A DNA stretch of 64,000 nucleotides, taken from contig NC_085141.1 in the NCBI RefSeq assembly GCF_024139115.2, positions 167,234,908 to 167,298,907 on the forward strand, in the 5' to 3' direction. The position numbers and the translations under genes were made by a program. Under the pieces are notes generated by a model. It was not told where the DNA came from. It made no database searches and saw only the letters and a list, made by a program, of their open reading frames with translations. Positions 22,001-34,145 of this stretch are shown here, piece by piece (positions within the stretch are counted from its first letter, which is position 1; each line of letters starts with the position of its first letter). The stretch comes from Armigeres subalbatus. Lineage: Eukaryota > Arthropoda > Insecta > Diptera > Culicidae.

Positions 22001-24447
22001 AGATGACAGGGATCGATCAACTCAACACTTCATCGAAATCATGGTTTGCCCAGAGAAAAGCAATGATTAAAGTGTTTCCTTCTGGACGGTAAATGTGATC
22101 ATTTCTTTAAAATAGACGTTTTTCCGGAATAAGGCATCGGTGTATGTTTTCCTTCTTTAGAAATAGACGTTTGCCCGGAATAAAGCGATTTTGGGTTTGA
22201 TCCCATTTTCAAAATCAGTCAATGTTTTGCAATGTAATCTACCTTCTTTTAATCAAATGATGAAATATCAATAAGAAAACACAATTATCCTTTTGACCTA
22301 TTCCAATTCCGATGGTGAAAAAACCTGCGAATTAAACTGGCAACTCCGAGCAAGGCAGGGTACATAAAGCTAGTTTCTTATAAAAATTGAAAAAAAAAAA
22401 CTAATCTTCAGAATTTGACCAGCTATCAATCAATGTGCTGCAATGTGGTCTTGTATGGCGCCCAGGTAATGAAATCCAAGAAATTCTCCTCAGATTACAT
22501 CATTTACAAAGCTGTGCTGTAATTTGTACCGCTCATGAAAACATCGCAGACGTGACCCGGTTGCTTTATTTCCCTTTAAAATGTTAAGCTCATTCGGTAA
22601 TTTCATTACGTCCCACCCCGGTGTTTGCTCACAGCGGTTTTTACCTTTTGAATGAGAAGAATCCGGCTTCCGCCTTCAACTGTGGTCGTCTTCATACCTC
22701 AAGCAACAAGGCATTCTCCCGGCTGACGGTGGTGTCGATGGTGACCTTTTTGCCGGTTGAGTTTTGCTTCCCGTGTGTCGGCTGGCAAGCATCTCTCTAA
22801 CGACGTGGGTACCCATCTAGAATCCAAAAGAGGGGGTGGTGTGTTTCACAACTGTATCGGATGCGAATTTTCACGCAACATTGCCCATCCCGTCCCGTCG
22901 TTGCTTACCATTTCTCGCGCATGTTTACGCTTCCATAGAACGGGCCCACAACACGTTGAGCGCGTGATACAATGAGTCGCAATTTTGATGGCGCAAATTA
23001 CAAATCGAACGGCAAAGAACAACACATTTACATGATTGAACTTGGAAGCTCAAAATGCCAGGCGGTTGTTGATTCATCAGACAAAGGATTTATCGCCCAA
23101 TAACGACAACCTTTTCTACAAACCACAGAATAAGCGTAATTTCCTTCTTGCTCATTCAGGTACGCTCCGATCCGTTCCCAGTCGGTTGTTCTGCTTCCAC
23201 ACCAAAGTCAAATGATCCGAACATTTCCGAGGCACTTCACCATAAACAGATTCTGAAATTGCAATGAGGCGCCTGAATGGCAACATCATCCCATAGATTA
23301 ACCATTATAGTACGTGAGTTGTTTTCGAAATGGTTTTAACGCTCGAGCGTTTTCCCTGGTTGGCCTCCAAGGATCAACGTCAACAAACGAATAAGAGGAT
23401 ATAAGCCGCCACCCACTACCGACTGTGTGATGTTCTCATGTTTAAGGGAATTAGTGTGTATGGGTACGTGCGAGCTTTCAATGCAGCCTGTTGAGCAGGA
23501 CGCGAGACTAACAATCCGGAGGTGATGGGTTTGGATCCGTCAGATTGCTAACGGCTCTTTAGAAATCATTAACAGGAAGTATCATCGTTGAAATCATATG
23601 AAATTACATGCGATGAATATCGATGTATAAAAAGCAAGTTAACTTATTATTATACTGGGAGTCCGAAGGAGCTGAAATTCGGCCTAGTTTCAGCGGACGA
23701 ATTGGCACGAGAAAATTGAGGATATACCTACAATGCATATATAGCTGATTCCCCTGAATCGTGAATGAAAGGTAATGAAGTTAATGTTGCCGCATGAGTA
23801 ACCTTTGGGGCATTACAACCCTTCAATCAGCAAAACGAGAAAGAGGTACCATGCGTAATTGGTAAAGCCTCTTTATTTATAGCAGGCTAACGAAGTTTAA
23901 TTGCCGCTGTAATGCTTGACTTTTTGTTTGATATGCAAATTTCTTTTTCGTAGTAAACGAGCCCTACACGGAACCACTGTAGGGTAACTATTCCGGGGTT
24001 TAAGCTCATGTTAACATTTAGATATCACTCCAAAACAATGGACTGAGCGTCAATTATTTTGGTTGATATTTTCTGATTGTTCAGCACACATGATGAAATG
24101 AAACGAAATGAATGCGAACATAATAAAAAAAACATGTTCAATAATAAAATAAATGCCCTAGTTTTAATTTGTTGGCACACTTGAGATATGCATTAGTGAT
24201 TAATTATTGAATACTCAATCAGCATGCTTTATTATTCGTGTGTTCTTTATTCTACGAAGGTTGTAATTTGTTGCATACCAGATTATTTGCGTTTGAAATG
24301 CACATAATGTAAGGATTTTCTTGATGGTGTGTTTTGAATAATAACCATTCTTCACATAGGTTTTTTAATTTCTATGGGTGTTGCGGAGAAACAGATGACA
24401 TTAGATTGAATTAATGTCTTTATATTCTGTTATGAACGAATTCAATG
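22001..24447. other. Mostly unique, unrecognised DNA
   Basis: No gene is supported. 22500-23700 is less AT-rich and lacks recognisable repeats, so it may be non-mobile intergenic or intronic sequence. The short open frame at 22757-22975 has no recognisable product. Confidence 0.4.
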
Positions 24448-24590
24448 CTGCCGTAATCTGGCAAAGTGACGTATACGTCATTCTCCAAAAATGGTGTTAA
24501 CGAGTAGTACTCATCGTACTATTTAACAGAAAAATGGAAAATATGTATGTTGTAAAATGGCGCATACGTCACTTTTTCAGATTACGGCAG
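24448..24590. mobile_element. MITE with CTGCCGTAATCTG inverted ends
   Basis: The left end ctgccgtaatctg followed by 'gtgacgtatacgtca' mirrors the right end 'catacgtcac' then cagattacggcag. 'aatg' flanks both sides and may be the target duplication. Confidence 0.7.
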
Positions 24591-25835
24591 AATGGGAATT
24601 ATTGCGTACGACAAAAGCGTGCTGTGAACATTTGCGTATTCGTAAATGGTATGTTGTCAAATACAAATGATTACGAAAATCGATTGAAATTTAATTTACC
24701 ACGTCGCACGCGTTGAAGATATGGAAATTCGGGACAAAAATCACAACTGGATTTTTAAGGGTTTTTATCACATATATAACATAGGTGGTCATTACCGATG
24801 CTATTAGCATAAATGTCACACACAGGTAATAGCAAGAGTGTCTGAAACGCCAAATTTCAAAAGAATTATAATAATTCTGTAGAAATTATAACAAGTGTGA
24901 GTATCTACTTTCCTCTAAAAGAATATTGCAAGTTTTGATCAAATTGTACATGTTTGAGTAAATTACCAAATACCCATTTACTGTTCTGTTGTTTTAAACC
25001 ATAGCTTTTGTTCCGAATAAATTACCAACATAGGTGTCTATTTACAAACTGTTAATATGGTGAAACGTAAATGAAGTTCATTCAACCGCTGACAATATTT
25101 TAATATGAATTACACATAACATAGTTGAATTTTTCTTTGTGAAACGATATGCAATCAAAAGATAGTAACTGGGATAAACTTCAATGTATTTCACCAGATG
25201 AATGTGAACGGTTAGCTACGAACCTTGCGAAAAAATATTTTTTTGAAAAAAAATCTAACGATTCAGCGCATGAAATACATTTAAAAGCACAACATATTTT
25301 TATCTGTGTACGAGGGGTCAGTTGAAATGATGCCATAAATAAATCTAAATAACTAACGCGGGGTCCATCTATTCGAAGATCCCACATCGGTTGCAACATG
25401 TACTCGGCCAAACCTTTCGGTTGATTTTAATGGGAATTCGTATGAACTTCGTGTAAAAAGTAGCTCGGTTTCTGCAAGAATTACTGATAGGAAGTTAGCT
25501 GGAAGTTTTTTTTGCAACTTCAACTGCTTGAAACTTACAAAGCTGCGGATAGTTACAGTGGTAATGCATATGATTTCATTTCGTAAAAGTCAAAATTCAC
25601 ATGACTTCTTCTTATTATTGTTTTTCCTATGGCTTTTCAAAATGGGATCTGGTCTGCTTTTCAAATTAGAAGCGAAGCGAAATTGGTTGCTACGACTTGA
25701 TTGAGACTGAATCTACTCATATATAAGTTGCAGGCGTCTATTTGAAACATGTGTGCTGCTCGGGTATTAGCAGTGGCTGGTTTCCTACCCACCGCTGCCA
25801 GCATTTCTTACGCTCCTTATAAATAAAAATTGATT
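24591..25835. other. Unrecognised AT-rich intergenic DNA
   Basis: No gene or known repeat. A short phrase near 25770 ('gctggtttcctacccaccg') resembles one near 46315, suggesting an unidentified dispersed repeat. Confidence 0.4.
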
Positions 25836-25916
25836 TGTATGGGAAAAATCTTACATGGGTGGAGGGGGGTTGAAAAACCCAGAAAAATTGCTTACGTAAT
25901 TAGTGTACGGCCCCTT
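25836..25916. mobile_element. Partial MITE of the acgttacgct family
   Basis: It contains the G-rich centre and the right end 'gcttacgtaattagtgtacg' of the family at 36243-36408; the left half is missing. Confidence 0.6.
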
Positions 25917-26594
25917 TTGCCCCAGACCCATTTTCAAAACATTTTTAAATGCATTAGAATGTCATGAAACCCTTATTGCTTTGAATAGAGGGTGATTGTG
26001 AAATGGAGCTGGTTTTGTAAATTTTGCATCTACACGTTGAAATGATTCAGTTTTCTTGTTTATAATGGTGAAAACTTCTAAAAAATGTGAGGAGTGCATT
26101 TTGGACCGTTCTCCTTTAAATGCCACTTGAAATTTCTTAAGAAATTCCGCTTTGAATTCCCTCGTGTTCAAAAATTCTCCCAGACATTTCCCCTGGAATT
26201 ATTACAGGGTATTTTTCCGGAAATTCCCCCAGCCAGAATTTTCAAGAGTTCCAGAAGGATCACCGAAACATTTCCTGAAGGTAATCTATTTCCTGAAGAA
26301 TTGGCTGTAAAAGTTTGCGAATCAGTTCTTATAATTTTTTAAATTCTTGGATAAATTCGCGAAGGATTTCCTGGATAAATACATGATGAAGAAATTTCTG
26401 TTTGGCAAACAGAAAGAATTTGTGAAGGAACTTTAGACTTGGACATATCTCATCGATATTTTACATACAATTACATACAATTATTTCGTCGACATATCAA
26501 ATACCTACATTTCTGTATATACCTATTATTCTTTCGAGCAGCTCTTTGCCAAATTCTATCGACATATCAAATACATTTACTTACAATTATGCAA
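25917..26594. repeat. Degenerate 'ttcc..gaaatt' repeat and unrecognised AT-rich DNA
   Basis: 26110-26420 is made of short diverged units like 'attccccc', 'ttcctgaag' and 'aattctt', with no stable period. 'gacatatcaaatac' occurs twice (about 26490 and 26560). No gene is seen. Confidence 0.5.
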
Positions 26595-26825
26595 CATTCA
26601 TTATATTTTTTTTTTAATTAATTTTATTTGCTAATTATCTAATACATGCATTCATCTCTTAGACTAGGTGTTCCGTGTTTTCTTAACACTTTCATCCTTA
26701 TTTGCTATTTTATATTTTTAGTTATTATTAATACATTTCAATTGCCTCTGGCAGTTAGAATTTTTCCTCTGGTTGAATTGAACCATGTAGGAATTACAAT
26801 GTTTTCAACTTAAACTAATCTTAAC

Positions 26826-29455
26826 CTATTTTATACTAAGGGTACAAGGAGATTGCAACGATTTTTGTCTAAAATTGGAAATTATTTTGTTGGACATTTG
26901 TTGCAATGTCTCAATATTAGAAATTCTATGAAGTTCATTGGTACTATACCACGGAGGCAACTTCAGAATCATTTTCAGAATTTTATTTTGAATCCTCTGA
27001 AGTGCCTTCTTTCTGGTATTGCAGCAACTAGTCCATATTGGCACAGCATACAACATGGCAGGTCTAAAAATTTGTTTGTAAATCAAAAGTTTGTTCTTAA
27101 GACAAAGTTTTGATTTTCTGTTTAAGTGGATATAGACACTTAATATATTTGTTACATTTGGCTTGAAGGCCTTCAATGTGATTTTTAAAAGTTAATTTTT
27201 GATCTAGCAGAAGTCCTAAATATTTAGCTTCGCTAGACCAATTAATTGGAACCCCATTCATAGTGACAATATGTCTGCTAGAAGGTTTCAAATAAGCTCT
27301 CGGCTTATGTGGGAAAATAAGCTGAGTTTTGGAAGCATTCGGGGAAATTTTCCATTTTTGCAAGTAAGTGGAGAAAATATCCAAACTTTTTTGCAATCTA
27401 CTACAAATGACACGAAGGCTACACCCTTTGGCTGAGAGACCTGTGTCATCTGCAAACAAAGATTTTTGACACCCTGGTGGTAAATCAGGTAAGTCAGAAG
27501 TAAAAATGTTATACAAAATGGGCCCCAGTATGCTGCCTTGGGGGACACCAGCCCTTACAGGTAATCTATCAGATTTAGAATTCTGATAGTTTACCTGCAG
27601 TGAGCGATCTGATAAATAATTTTGAATCAGTTTAATAATGTACCGAGGAAAATTAAAATTCATCAATTTTACAATCAAACCTTCATGCCAAACACTGTCA
27701 AATGCTTTCTCAATATCAAGAAGAGCAACTCCAGTCGAATATCCTTCAGATTTGTTGAGCCGAATTAAGTTCGTAACTCTTAATAACTGATGAGTGGTTG
27801 AATGCCGGTGGCGAAAACCAAATTGCTCATCAGCAAAAATAGAATTGTCATTAATATGAACCATCATTCTATTTAAAATAATCTTTTCAAACAGTTTGCG
27901 TATTGAAGAAAGCAAACTAATTGGGCGATAACTAGAAGCCTCAGCTGGATTTTTGTCCGGCTTCAAAATAGGAACAACTTTGGCGTTTTTCCATTTATCT
28001 GGGAAGTATGCCAATTGAAAACATTTGTTAAATAAATTAACCAAAAAGGATAAAGAGCTCTCAGGAAGTTTTTTGATAAGTATGTAGAAAATACCATCAT
28101 CACCCGGGGCTTTCATATTTTCTAGTAATAGATCTCACTTCATCCAAATTAGTTCCCAACGAAGGGTCAAAAACATTATCTTGGTTGAGAATGTCTTCGA
28201 AGCTTCGTGTAACCTAATCCTCAATTGGACTAGTGAGACCTAGACTAAAATTATGGGCACTCTCGAACTGCTGAGCAAGTTTTTGAGCCTTTTCGCCATT
28301 TGTTAATAAAATTTTATTTCCCTCTTTAAGCGCTGGAATTGGCTTTTGAGGTTTTTTAAGATTTTTTGTTAATTTCCAAAAGGGTTTCGAACTGGGATCC
28401 AACTTCGAGACATTATTCTCAAAGTTGGTATTTCTCAGAATAGCGAAACGTTTTTTTATTTCATCTTGCAAATCTCGCCAAATAACTTTCAACGCGGGAT
28501 CGCGAGTTCTTTGGTATTGCCTTCGCCTCACATTTTTAAGACGGATTTTTAAGATCGTCGTCAATAATAATGGAGTTGAATTTAATTTCACATTTAGGAA
28601 TTGCAATGCCTCTGGCTTCGACAATTAAATTTGTCAAAGATACGAGAGCATTATCAATATCACTTTTGGTATCAAGAGGAATATCAACATCAAAATTCCT
28701 ATCGATATACGTTTTATATAAATCCCAATCAGCTCTATGATAATTAAAAGTAGAGCTGATTGGATTATAAATGGCTTCTTGTGAGATTTCAAATGTCACA
28801 GGAAGGTGATCAGAGTCAAAGTCAGCATGAGTTACCAATTGGCCACACAGCTGACTTGAATCCGTTAAAACCAAATCAATTGTCGAAGGATTTCGAGTGG
28901 ATGAAAAACAAGTTGGGTCATTGGGATATTGAATAGTATAATATCCCGTAGAACAATCTTCAAATAAAATGTTGCCGTTGGCATTGCTTTGAGCATTATT
29001 CCATGAATGGTGTTTGGCATTGAAGTCACCAATTACGAAGAATTTTGATTTGTTGCGAGTCAGAATTTGAAGATCAGCTTTAAAAAAAAATTCTTTTGCT
29101 GCCCATTGCATTGAAAAGGCAAATAGGCTGCAATGAAGGAAAATTGACCAAAATTTGTTTCAACAGAAACTCCCAAGGTTTCAAAAACTTTGGTTTCGAA
29201 AGAAGAATATAATTTGTGTTTGATACATCTATTAATGGCAATGGCAACCCCACCACAAGCGCTGTCTAAGCGATCATTTCTGTAGATACAATAATTTGGA
29301 TCTCTTTTAATGGAGAGTCAGGGCCTTAAATAAGTTTCTGTCATAATGACAATATGAACATTATGAACTGTTAGGAAGTTGAATAATTCATCTTCCTTAC
29401 CCTTTAGAGAGCGGGCCTTCCAATTTAGAACTTTCACAAACTTGTTTAGATCCAT
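26826..29455 (-). pseudogene. Jockey LINE ORF2 (endonuclease-reverse transcriptase), frameshifted
   Basis: An ATG complement at 29453-29455 starts ORF2 (MDLNKFVKVLNWKARSLKGK), which has the Asn of an APE-type endonuclease. Shifted frames then give IVIMTET, VIGDFNAKHHSWNN (catalytic GDFN) and DSDHLPVTF (catalytic SDH), up to about 28780. RT occupies 28116-27097: ASSYRPISLLS, ALLDIEKAFDSVWH with the first catalytic Asp at residue 134, GVPQGSILGPILYNIF, and FADD at residues 221-224. The C-terminal part (27176-26826) is in another frame. In this family EN nicks the target and RT copies the RNA from the nick. All catalytic residues I can see are present, but stops and frameshifts (near 28550, 28200, 28130 and 27140) break the protein. 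An 8-base deletion at about 28120 is absent from the copy at 62.7-64 kb. Confidence 0.9.
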
Positions 29456-30821
29456 TAAAACGGAGTCCGATAACAATTTTTTGTGTGTACTTTATACTAA
29501 CCTGAACAGCTTCTGGTATGGTATTTGCTTTGAACATTGCATCAATCATGTGATGCAATTGTTCAGTTAAAAAATCAAAATAGGAAGCAGTCATGCTACC
29601 TGAATCGGCAACCTGACCATTATTTTCCGTTGGGACATGGGTATAAGCCTCATTTTGAGAAGAGAAATTTTGTCTACCAGCAGCGATGTTTGCATACATA
29701 GGTACATGTAGGTACATTCGAAAAATTGGAATTTACTGAAGAGCTTGCTACCCGTTGACGAGCGGCAAAATTTGTTTGTGAATTATTTTGGTTTCGAAAT
29801 TTGAGCGTTTGAAAAATTTCTACCCGTCGAATCTGGGATCCGATTGAAATTTCCCGTCATCAATTTTGCACGGGAATTCAAAACTTTTTTGCGTGAAGGG
29901 CATTCCCAGAAATTGGATTTATGATTGCCCCCACAATTTGCACATTTAAATTTATTGGAATCTTCCCTCACAGGACATACGTCCTTGGTGTAAGAGGTTC
30001 CACTACAAATCATGCATTTAGCATCCATGTGACAATGTTTGGTTCCATGACCCCACTTTTGGCACTTACGGCACTTAGTTGGGTTTTGGAAATTTCCCCC
30101 AGGTCTGCGGAAAGGTTCCCATGTAACACGGACATGGGACATAATACAGGCCTTTTCCAAACTTTTCATATTATTTAGTTCACTTTTGTTAAAATGAACT
30201 AATTAAAATTCTTGAGAAATGCCCCTTTGGGAAGTACCAGAGTGGGATTTCTTTTTCATCTTAATTACTTGGACTGGTGAAAATCCAAGTAATTGAGAAA
30301 TTTCAATTTATCATCACTGGGGAGACCTTTCAAGACGACTTTGAACAATCGCTCAGTTGTGTCGTTGTATGTGAAGAATTTATGGCGCTTCTCAAGAAGA
30401 CGCTTCTGAAGAAGACGTTTGCGATCGCCAAAGGATCCCGGCAAAACGCGGCAGTCACCCTTCCTAGCAATCTGATATGAAGCCTTGATCCCCTGAAGGT
30501 TACTCAAAATCTCATTTTGGAAGCCAGAAAACTCGGCAACAGATACCACAATTGGCGGAATCCTTTGCTTTTTCGCATGAATCGAATCACCTGGGCTAGA
30601 GGTATATTCGATTGCTCAATTTCATCATTAATCAAATCGAACTGATTGCTCAGTTCGATTGGAGAAAAATTATTTCCGATATTAGAGTTAGAAGGAATCT
30701 CTGAATTCTCCAGCTTTCTTCTATTTTTCCGCGCTTTGGCAGGACGATCTTGAAACCTTGTTTCTTTGAAGGAAGTGGAATTCAGAGACTCCCCCTTCCT
30801 CTTGTTTTTATTAATGCTCAT
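29397..30821 (-). pseudogene. Jockey LINE ORF1 (gag-like nucleic-acid-binding protein), frameshifted
   Basis: The ORF starts at 30821 (MSINKNKRKGESLNSTS) with a basic N-terminus. It shifts frame near 30540 into a region ending FKVVLKGLPSDDKLKFLNYL, resembling the domain that precedes the knuckles in arthropod LINE gag proteins. After another shift (30169-29783) three zinc knuckles follow: C33-C36-H41-C46, C52-C55-(Y60)-C65 and C76-C79-H83-C90 of that segment. The second has Tyr in place of His; the fragment at 39571-39765 keeps His. The C-terminal part (29717-29397) overlaps the start of ORF2 by about 59 bases. Such proteins coat LINE RNA and travel with it to the target site. This copy is broken by at least two frameshifts. 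Confidence 0.85.
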
Positions 30822-31099
30822 TGCTGAGCGTGGAGACGTGACCTTCTAAGAGGTTTTTTCCCAGAACGGTGTCCCTGCAGGATTACCACCGCTTGTCGGA
30901 ATTTTACTTCCGCAAACGGGTCCAACGTAAAACGAAGGCACGGGTCCTTGCAAAGATCGTAACGGGATCAGTGGGTACAAATAGCGCTGAGAAGCACTGT
31001 TGAAATTAAAATAGCTTCGGGTAGTATTAAAAACTTCCTTCCGCAAAGAGAGAAAGAACCGCACAGCACGAAAGCACGATGCGGTCTGGCATTCATTAT

Positions 31100-31373
31100 C
31101 ATTATCATTATTATCGCCTTTGCGAATTCATACGTCTACAAGAATTCGTTCGGTATTTTTTGTTGAAATCTGTTTAAAAATTTCTTCTGAAATGGGCTAA
31201 AAAATACCTTTTTCTAGAATTTCTTCGTATAGTTTTATTTGGTAACTCCGCCTTCAGAATTCTTTAGAAAAGTTCTCCAGAACTTCCGCTGACATATCAC
31301 ATACGAATACTTGATATGTTCAACAGGGATCCCATTGCTAAAAATGTCTAGAAATTTACAAAAAATGCTAAAG
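31100..31373. other. Unrecognised sequence with short degenerate repeats
   Basis: (attatc)n at 31095-31112 abuts the LINE target duplication, and 'gacatatcacatac' near 31290 recalls the phrase at 26490. No gene is seen. Confidence 0.4.
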
Positions 31374-31440
31374 ATGGCTGGGTTCGATTCCCGCGCCGGT
31401 CTAGGAAATTTTCCGCTGGGAGGGGTGTAATATCAATAAG
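31374..31440 (+). repeat. SINE-like fragment, B box and body junction only
   Basis: 'gctgggttcgattcccgcgc' followed by 'cggtctaggaaattttccgc' is the plus-strand form of the head-body junction seen at 35706-35958. It is followed directly by sequence like that family's far end, so the body is internally deleted. Confidence 0.6.
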
Positions 31441-31950
31441 AAGAGGATAAGTTAACGAGACCCAATAAACTTGTGCTGTAATAGTTTTTCATAGTCATCG
31501 GCGGGGTTTAAAAGTCAAAAATCTACAAGTCGAGTCAAGTACAAGACATTGAAGACGGCCTTGCTGTTGTGGTCGAAATACGTATCTGTCAAGATACAAT
31601 CAAGTGATGGAATTAAATGGAATTCTACGAACTTGTCTTATGACATTTTGGTGGGTTGAAGCGCATTGTGTACGTCTCGAGGAAGCCCCCTGATGTATGG
31701 CTTAATTGTGGGCCAAGACAATGACTGGAGAAGAGGGGTTTGGTTTTACTGGGTCGGTGGAAAATGAAATGGTCTGTGTTCGTATCCGCATAACTCAAAA
31801 ACTGCTTAAATTTTTTTCTTCATTCCTATGAAAAAAGATTTGTATGATAATTTCGCATTGGCTACATAATGCGCTTTTCCGCCTACTGTGCAGGACAACG
31901 TCTGCCGGGTCTATATAATAAAAATAAAATGGTCTGTGTTCGTATCCATA

Positions 31951-33956
31951 TACCGTTTTGACTCGAAGTCCGGACACCTAAGCACTGCTGAATTTTCAGT
32001 TCAATATTTTAAACGGATTTAAGTACTTGACACTTAATGATAGCACATCCTGTCAAGATTAACTTATCAAATGTTCTGTAGTGTACTAAAAATGACATTT
32101 TGTATGCACGAAACAGCTGTTATAATCGAAAACACTGAACATCGCTTGCTTCGAAATCCGGACACAGTATAAAGGATGCTTCAAATACCGGACAATTTTG
32201 CTTCGAATTTCCGGACACTTCGAGTTTGGCCTATATTGATTCTCAAATAGCCAATTTTATCCGTTCAAAGACAACTAGGATATAACATCCATATTTCTCG
32301 GTTAATATAAATCCGTAAGGTAGGGTTTCTATACACATTTGTATGGAAATCTGGCATCCCCCGGTTGTGTGTACCATCCGAAGTTTCTGCTCCCAGATAG
32401 ACCAGGACTACCAAAAAACAGCATTTGAAATCAAACGGGAGCATTTAACTGCCATATACAACATTGGGAATCTAATACACCCGATTCTGTTTTTACACGG
32501 ATTTTTTATACACGGCCGTGTAAAAAAATCCCATTTTTGCAAAGTTGCTCCATTTTGCATGATTTGTCGAGAAATCATTAAACTTTTTTTACACGGATTT
32601 TCAAATTTTGAACTGAAAACTTTTTTTACACGGAACGCATCCCCCGTGTAAAAAAAGAATCGGGTGTAATTTTATACAATCTACCCCCTCCCCCCTTTCA
32701 TTTCTCAAGGTTGAACGCTTTTTTGACATTTGACGTATCTGTGGGTAATGACATATTTTCAAAACTACCTCTCAAATTCAAGTGGATAAGCTGCAATAGA
32801 TCATGAGAATCATTAGATGACCAAAATTCTTTTCTAATCAATAATACCAGAAATGAATATGATAGAAAGAACTGTGCCGATTTCCATCTCACTGAATATA
32901 ATCGCAAAAATAAGAAATAAATCAAAGACCTTTTATTTTTTGTTTTTGATGGGATGAGCATCGGAGAATTAAAATTATGCATTATCTTATCATTGTTAAG
33001 ATATACTTCGAAATATAGACATTAGTAGTATTTATGTGTCTTTTGAAATCCGTTTCAGTTTGCTATTATAAATCAAGGATTGGACGGAGCGATTGAAATA
33101 ATAAATTCATGCGGATTGATAAATCCTGGCGTGTCCGAGAAATGTTGAGTTTTTTTTATTTGACGGGTGTCGTTCACAACGTGTGTTTTTTACAGTTCTG
33201 TTAAAAAGCTAGTTTTACGAACTTGTTTTTTTTTTCTACAAAAAATGTGAATGGTTGAAAAAATACGTTTGAAGACAACCTTTCACTAGAAACTGAAAGC
33301 AAGTTTTGCTACTTGTGTGCAATTAATAAAGTGATACCATTAACAATATGTGTATAAGTATACATCAATAAGCTGAGAGCAAGCAATGTTCCTTTTGGGG
33401 TGTAGCAACTCAAATCTAAGAAAATTGTAACTATGCTTGCTCATTACGAATCATTTGATTTCAATTAATTGAACTGATAAACAGTTATTTAACATCATTT
33501 CAGCATGTCCGGAAATCGAAGCAATTGTAAAAACTTGCCTCGAAGTCCGGACATACAGAAAATGTAATAAAAATTATAAAGCTATGAATTCCCAAGCAAT
33601 TTCTCTAATTCATGACAAAGAGTGCTATCATACTATGTTAATAAATTACTAATACCCCTTGCAAATGATAGAATATAGAAAATATGAGCTTAGTTTTCTT
33701 AATGTTGAGTCTTAGGCTGCATTCTAAGAAAAACGAAATCCACCGTTGATTATGACATGCCTTCAACTTTCACCTCTAATTTTCAAGTTTTTACCACTGA
33801 TCACGGATTACTTACATTTGTTAAAATGGTTTCAAGTCTAAGAATCGTTCCCTGCACTGATAACCCAAGAAATACTTGTTGGGATGGTAAATAAAGTCAA
33901 ATAACAATTTAAGTGTCCGGCTTTCGAAGCGTCCGGCAATTCGAGTCAAAACGGTA
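31951..33956. mobile_element. ~2 kb TA-flanked element with CCGTTTTGACTCGAA ends and subterminal motifs
   Basis: The inverted ends taccgttttgactcgaa (31951) and ttcgagtcaaaacggta (ending 33956) are perfect over 17 bases including the TA. Inside each end lie several copies of a motif close to 'ttcgaaatccggacac': near 31965, 32155, 32182 and 32205 on the left, and near 33508, 33540, 33915 and 33930 on the right, facing inward. No transposase frame is seen, so it would be a non-autonomous element. A TA target suggests the Tc1/mariner superfamily; the subterminal clusters are unusual for that group. Confidence 0.75.
32476..32668. mobile_element. MITE nested in the 31.95-33.96 kb element
   Basis: The ends tacacccgattctg and gaatcgggtgta are inverted and flanked by TA. 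'ttttacacgg' and its complement recur four or five times inside. It resembles the MITE at 3754-3939. The open frame across it is a shadow of these repeats. Confidence 0.8.
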
Positions 33957-34145
33957 AATCGGAAATGGTTGGATGAATTTTCTTCATTCCTTCAGTAGGT
34001 ATGTTCGTTAAAATTTCCGAGGGGTCTATTTGATGTATGTAGGCAAATTTGACGAGTAAAGTTGAGTAAATCTGGAAAAACTAAAATTAAGATTAACAAC
34101 GCGAATTTTCGCCTACTGTGCATGGCAACCTCTGTCGACCCAACT

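Larger units (their letters stand above)
26605..31089 (-). mobile_element. Full-length jockey-clade LINE with 10-base target duplication
   Basis: 'cattcattat' flanks the element at 26595-26604 and 31090-31099. On the minus strand it runs from a non-coding leader (31089 to about 30820) through a gag-like ORF1 and an EN-RT ORF2 to a 3' UTR and a poly(A) tail (poly-T at 26606-26615 on the plus strand). At 4485 bases it matches the usual length of jockey/Juan-type elements. Both ORFs carry frameshifts and stops, so this copy is not autonomous. Pieces of the same family lie at 36.5-40.0, 41.5-42.0 and 62.7-64.0 kb. Confidence 0.9.
31769..34145 (+). repeat. Dispersed ~150-base tandem repeat ('atggtctgtgttcgtatcc'), interrupted
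   Basis: Units start at about 31769 and 31928. Each runs through 'ttcattcct', 'gcctactgtgca' and a 'gacaacgtctgccgggtc'-like end. The second unit is split after 'cgtatccata' by the insertion at 31951-33956 and resumes with 'ttcttcattccttcagtag', ending near 34140. Confidence 0.7.

Noticed and set aside
32343..32651. 102-codon open frame
   Set aside because: It covers the MITE at 32476-32668; the protein-like repeats (LFLHGFFIHGRVKK, LFLHGFSNF) are translations of its 'tttttacacgg' units.
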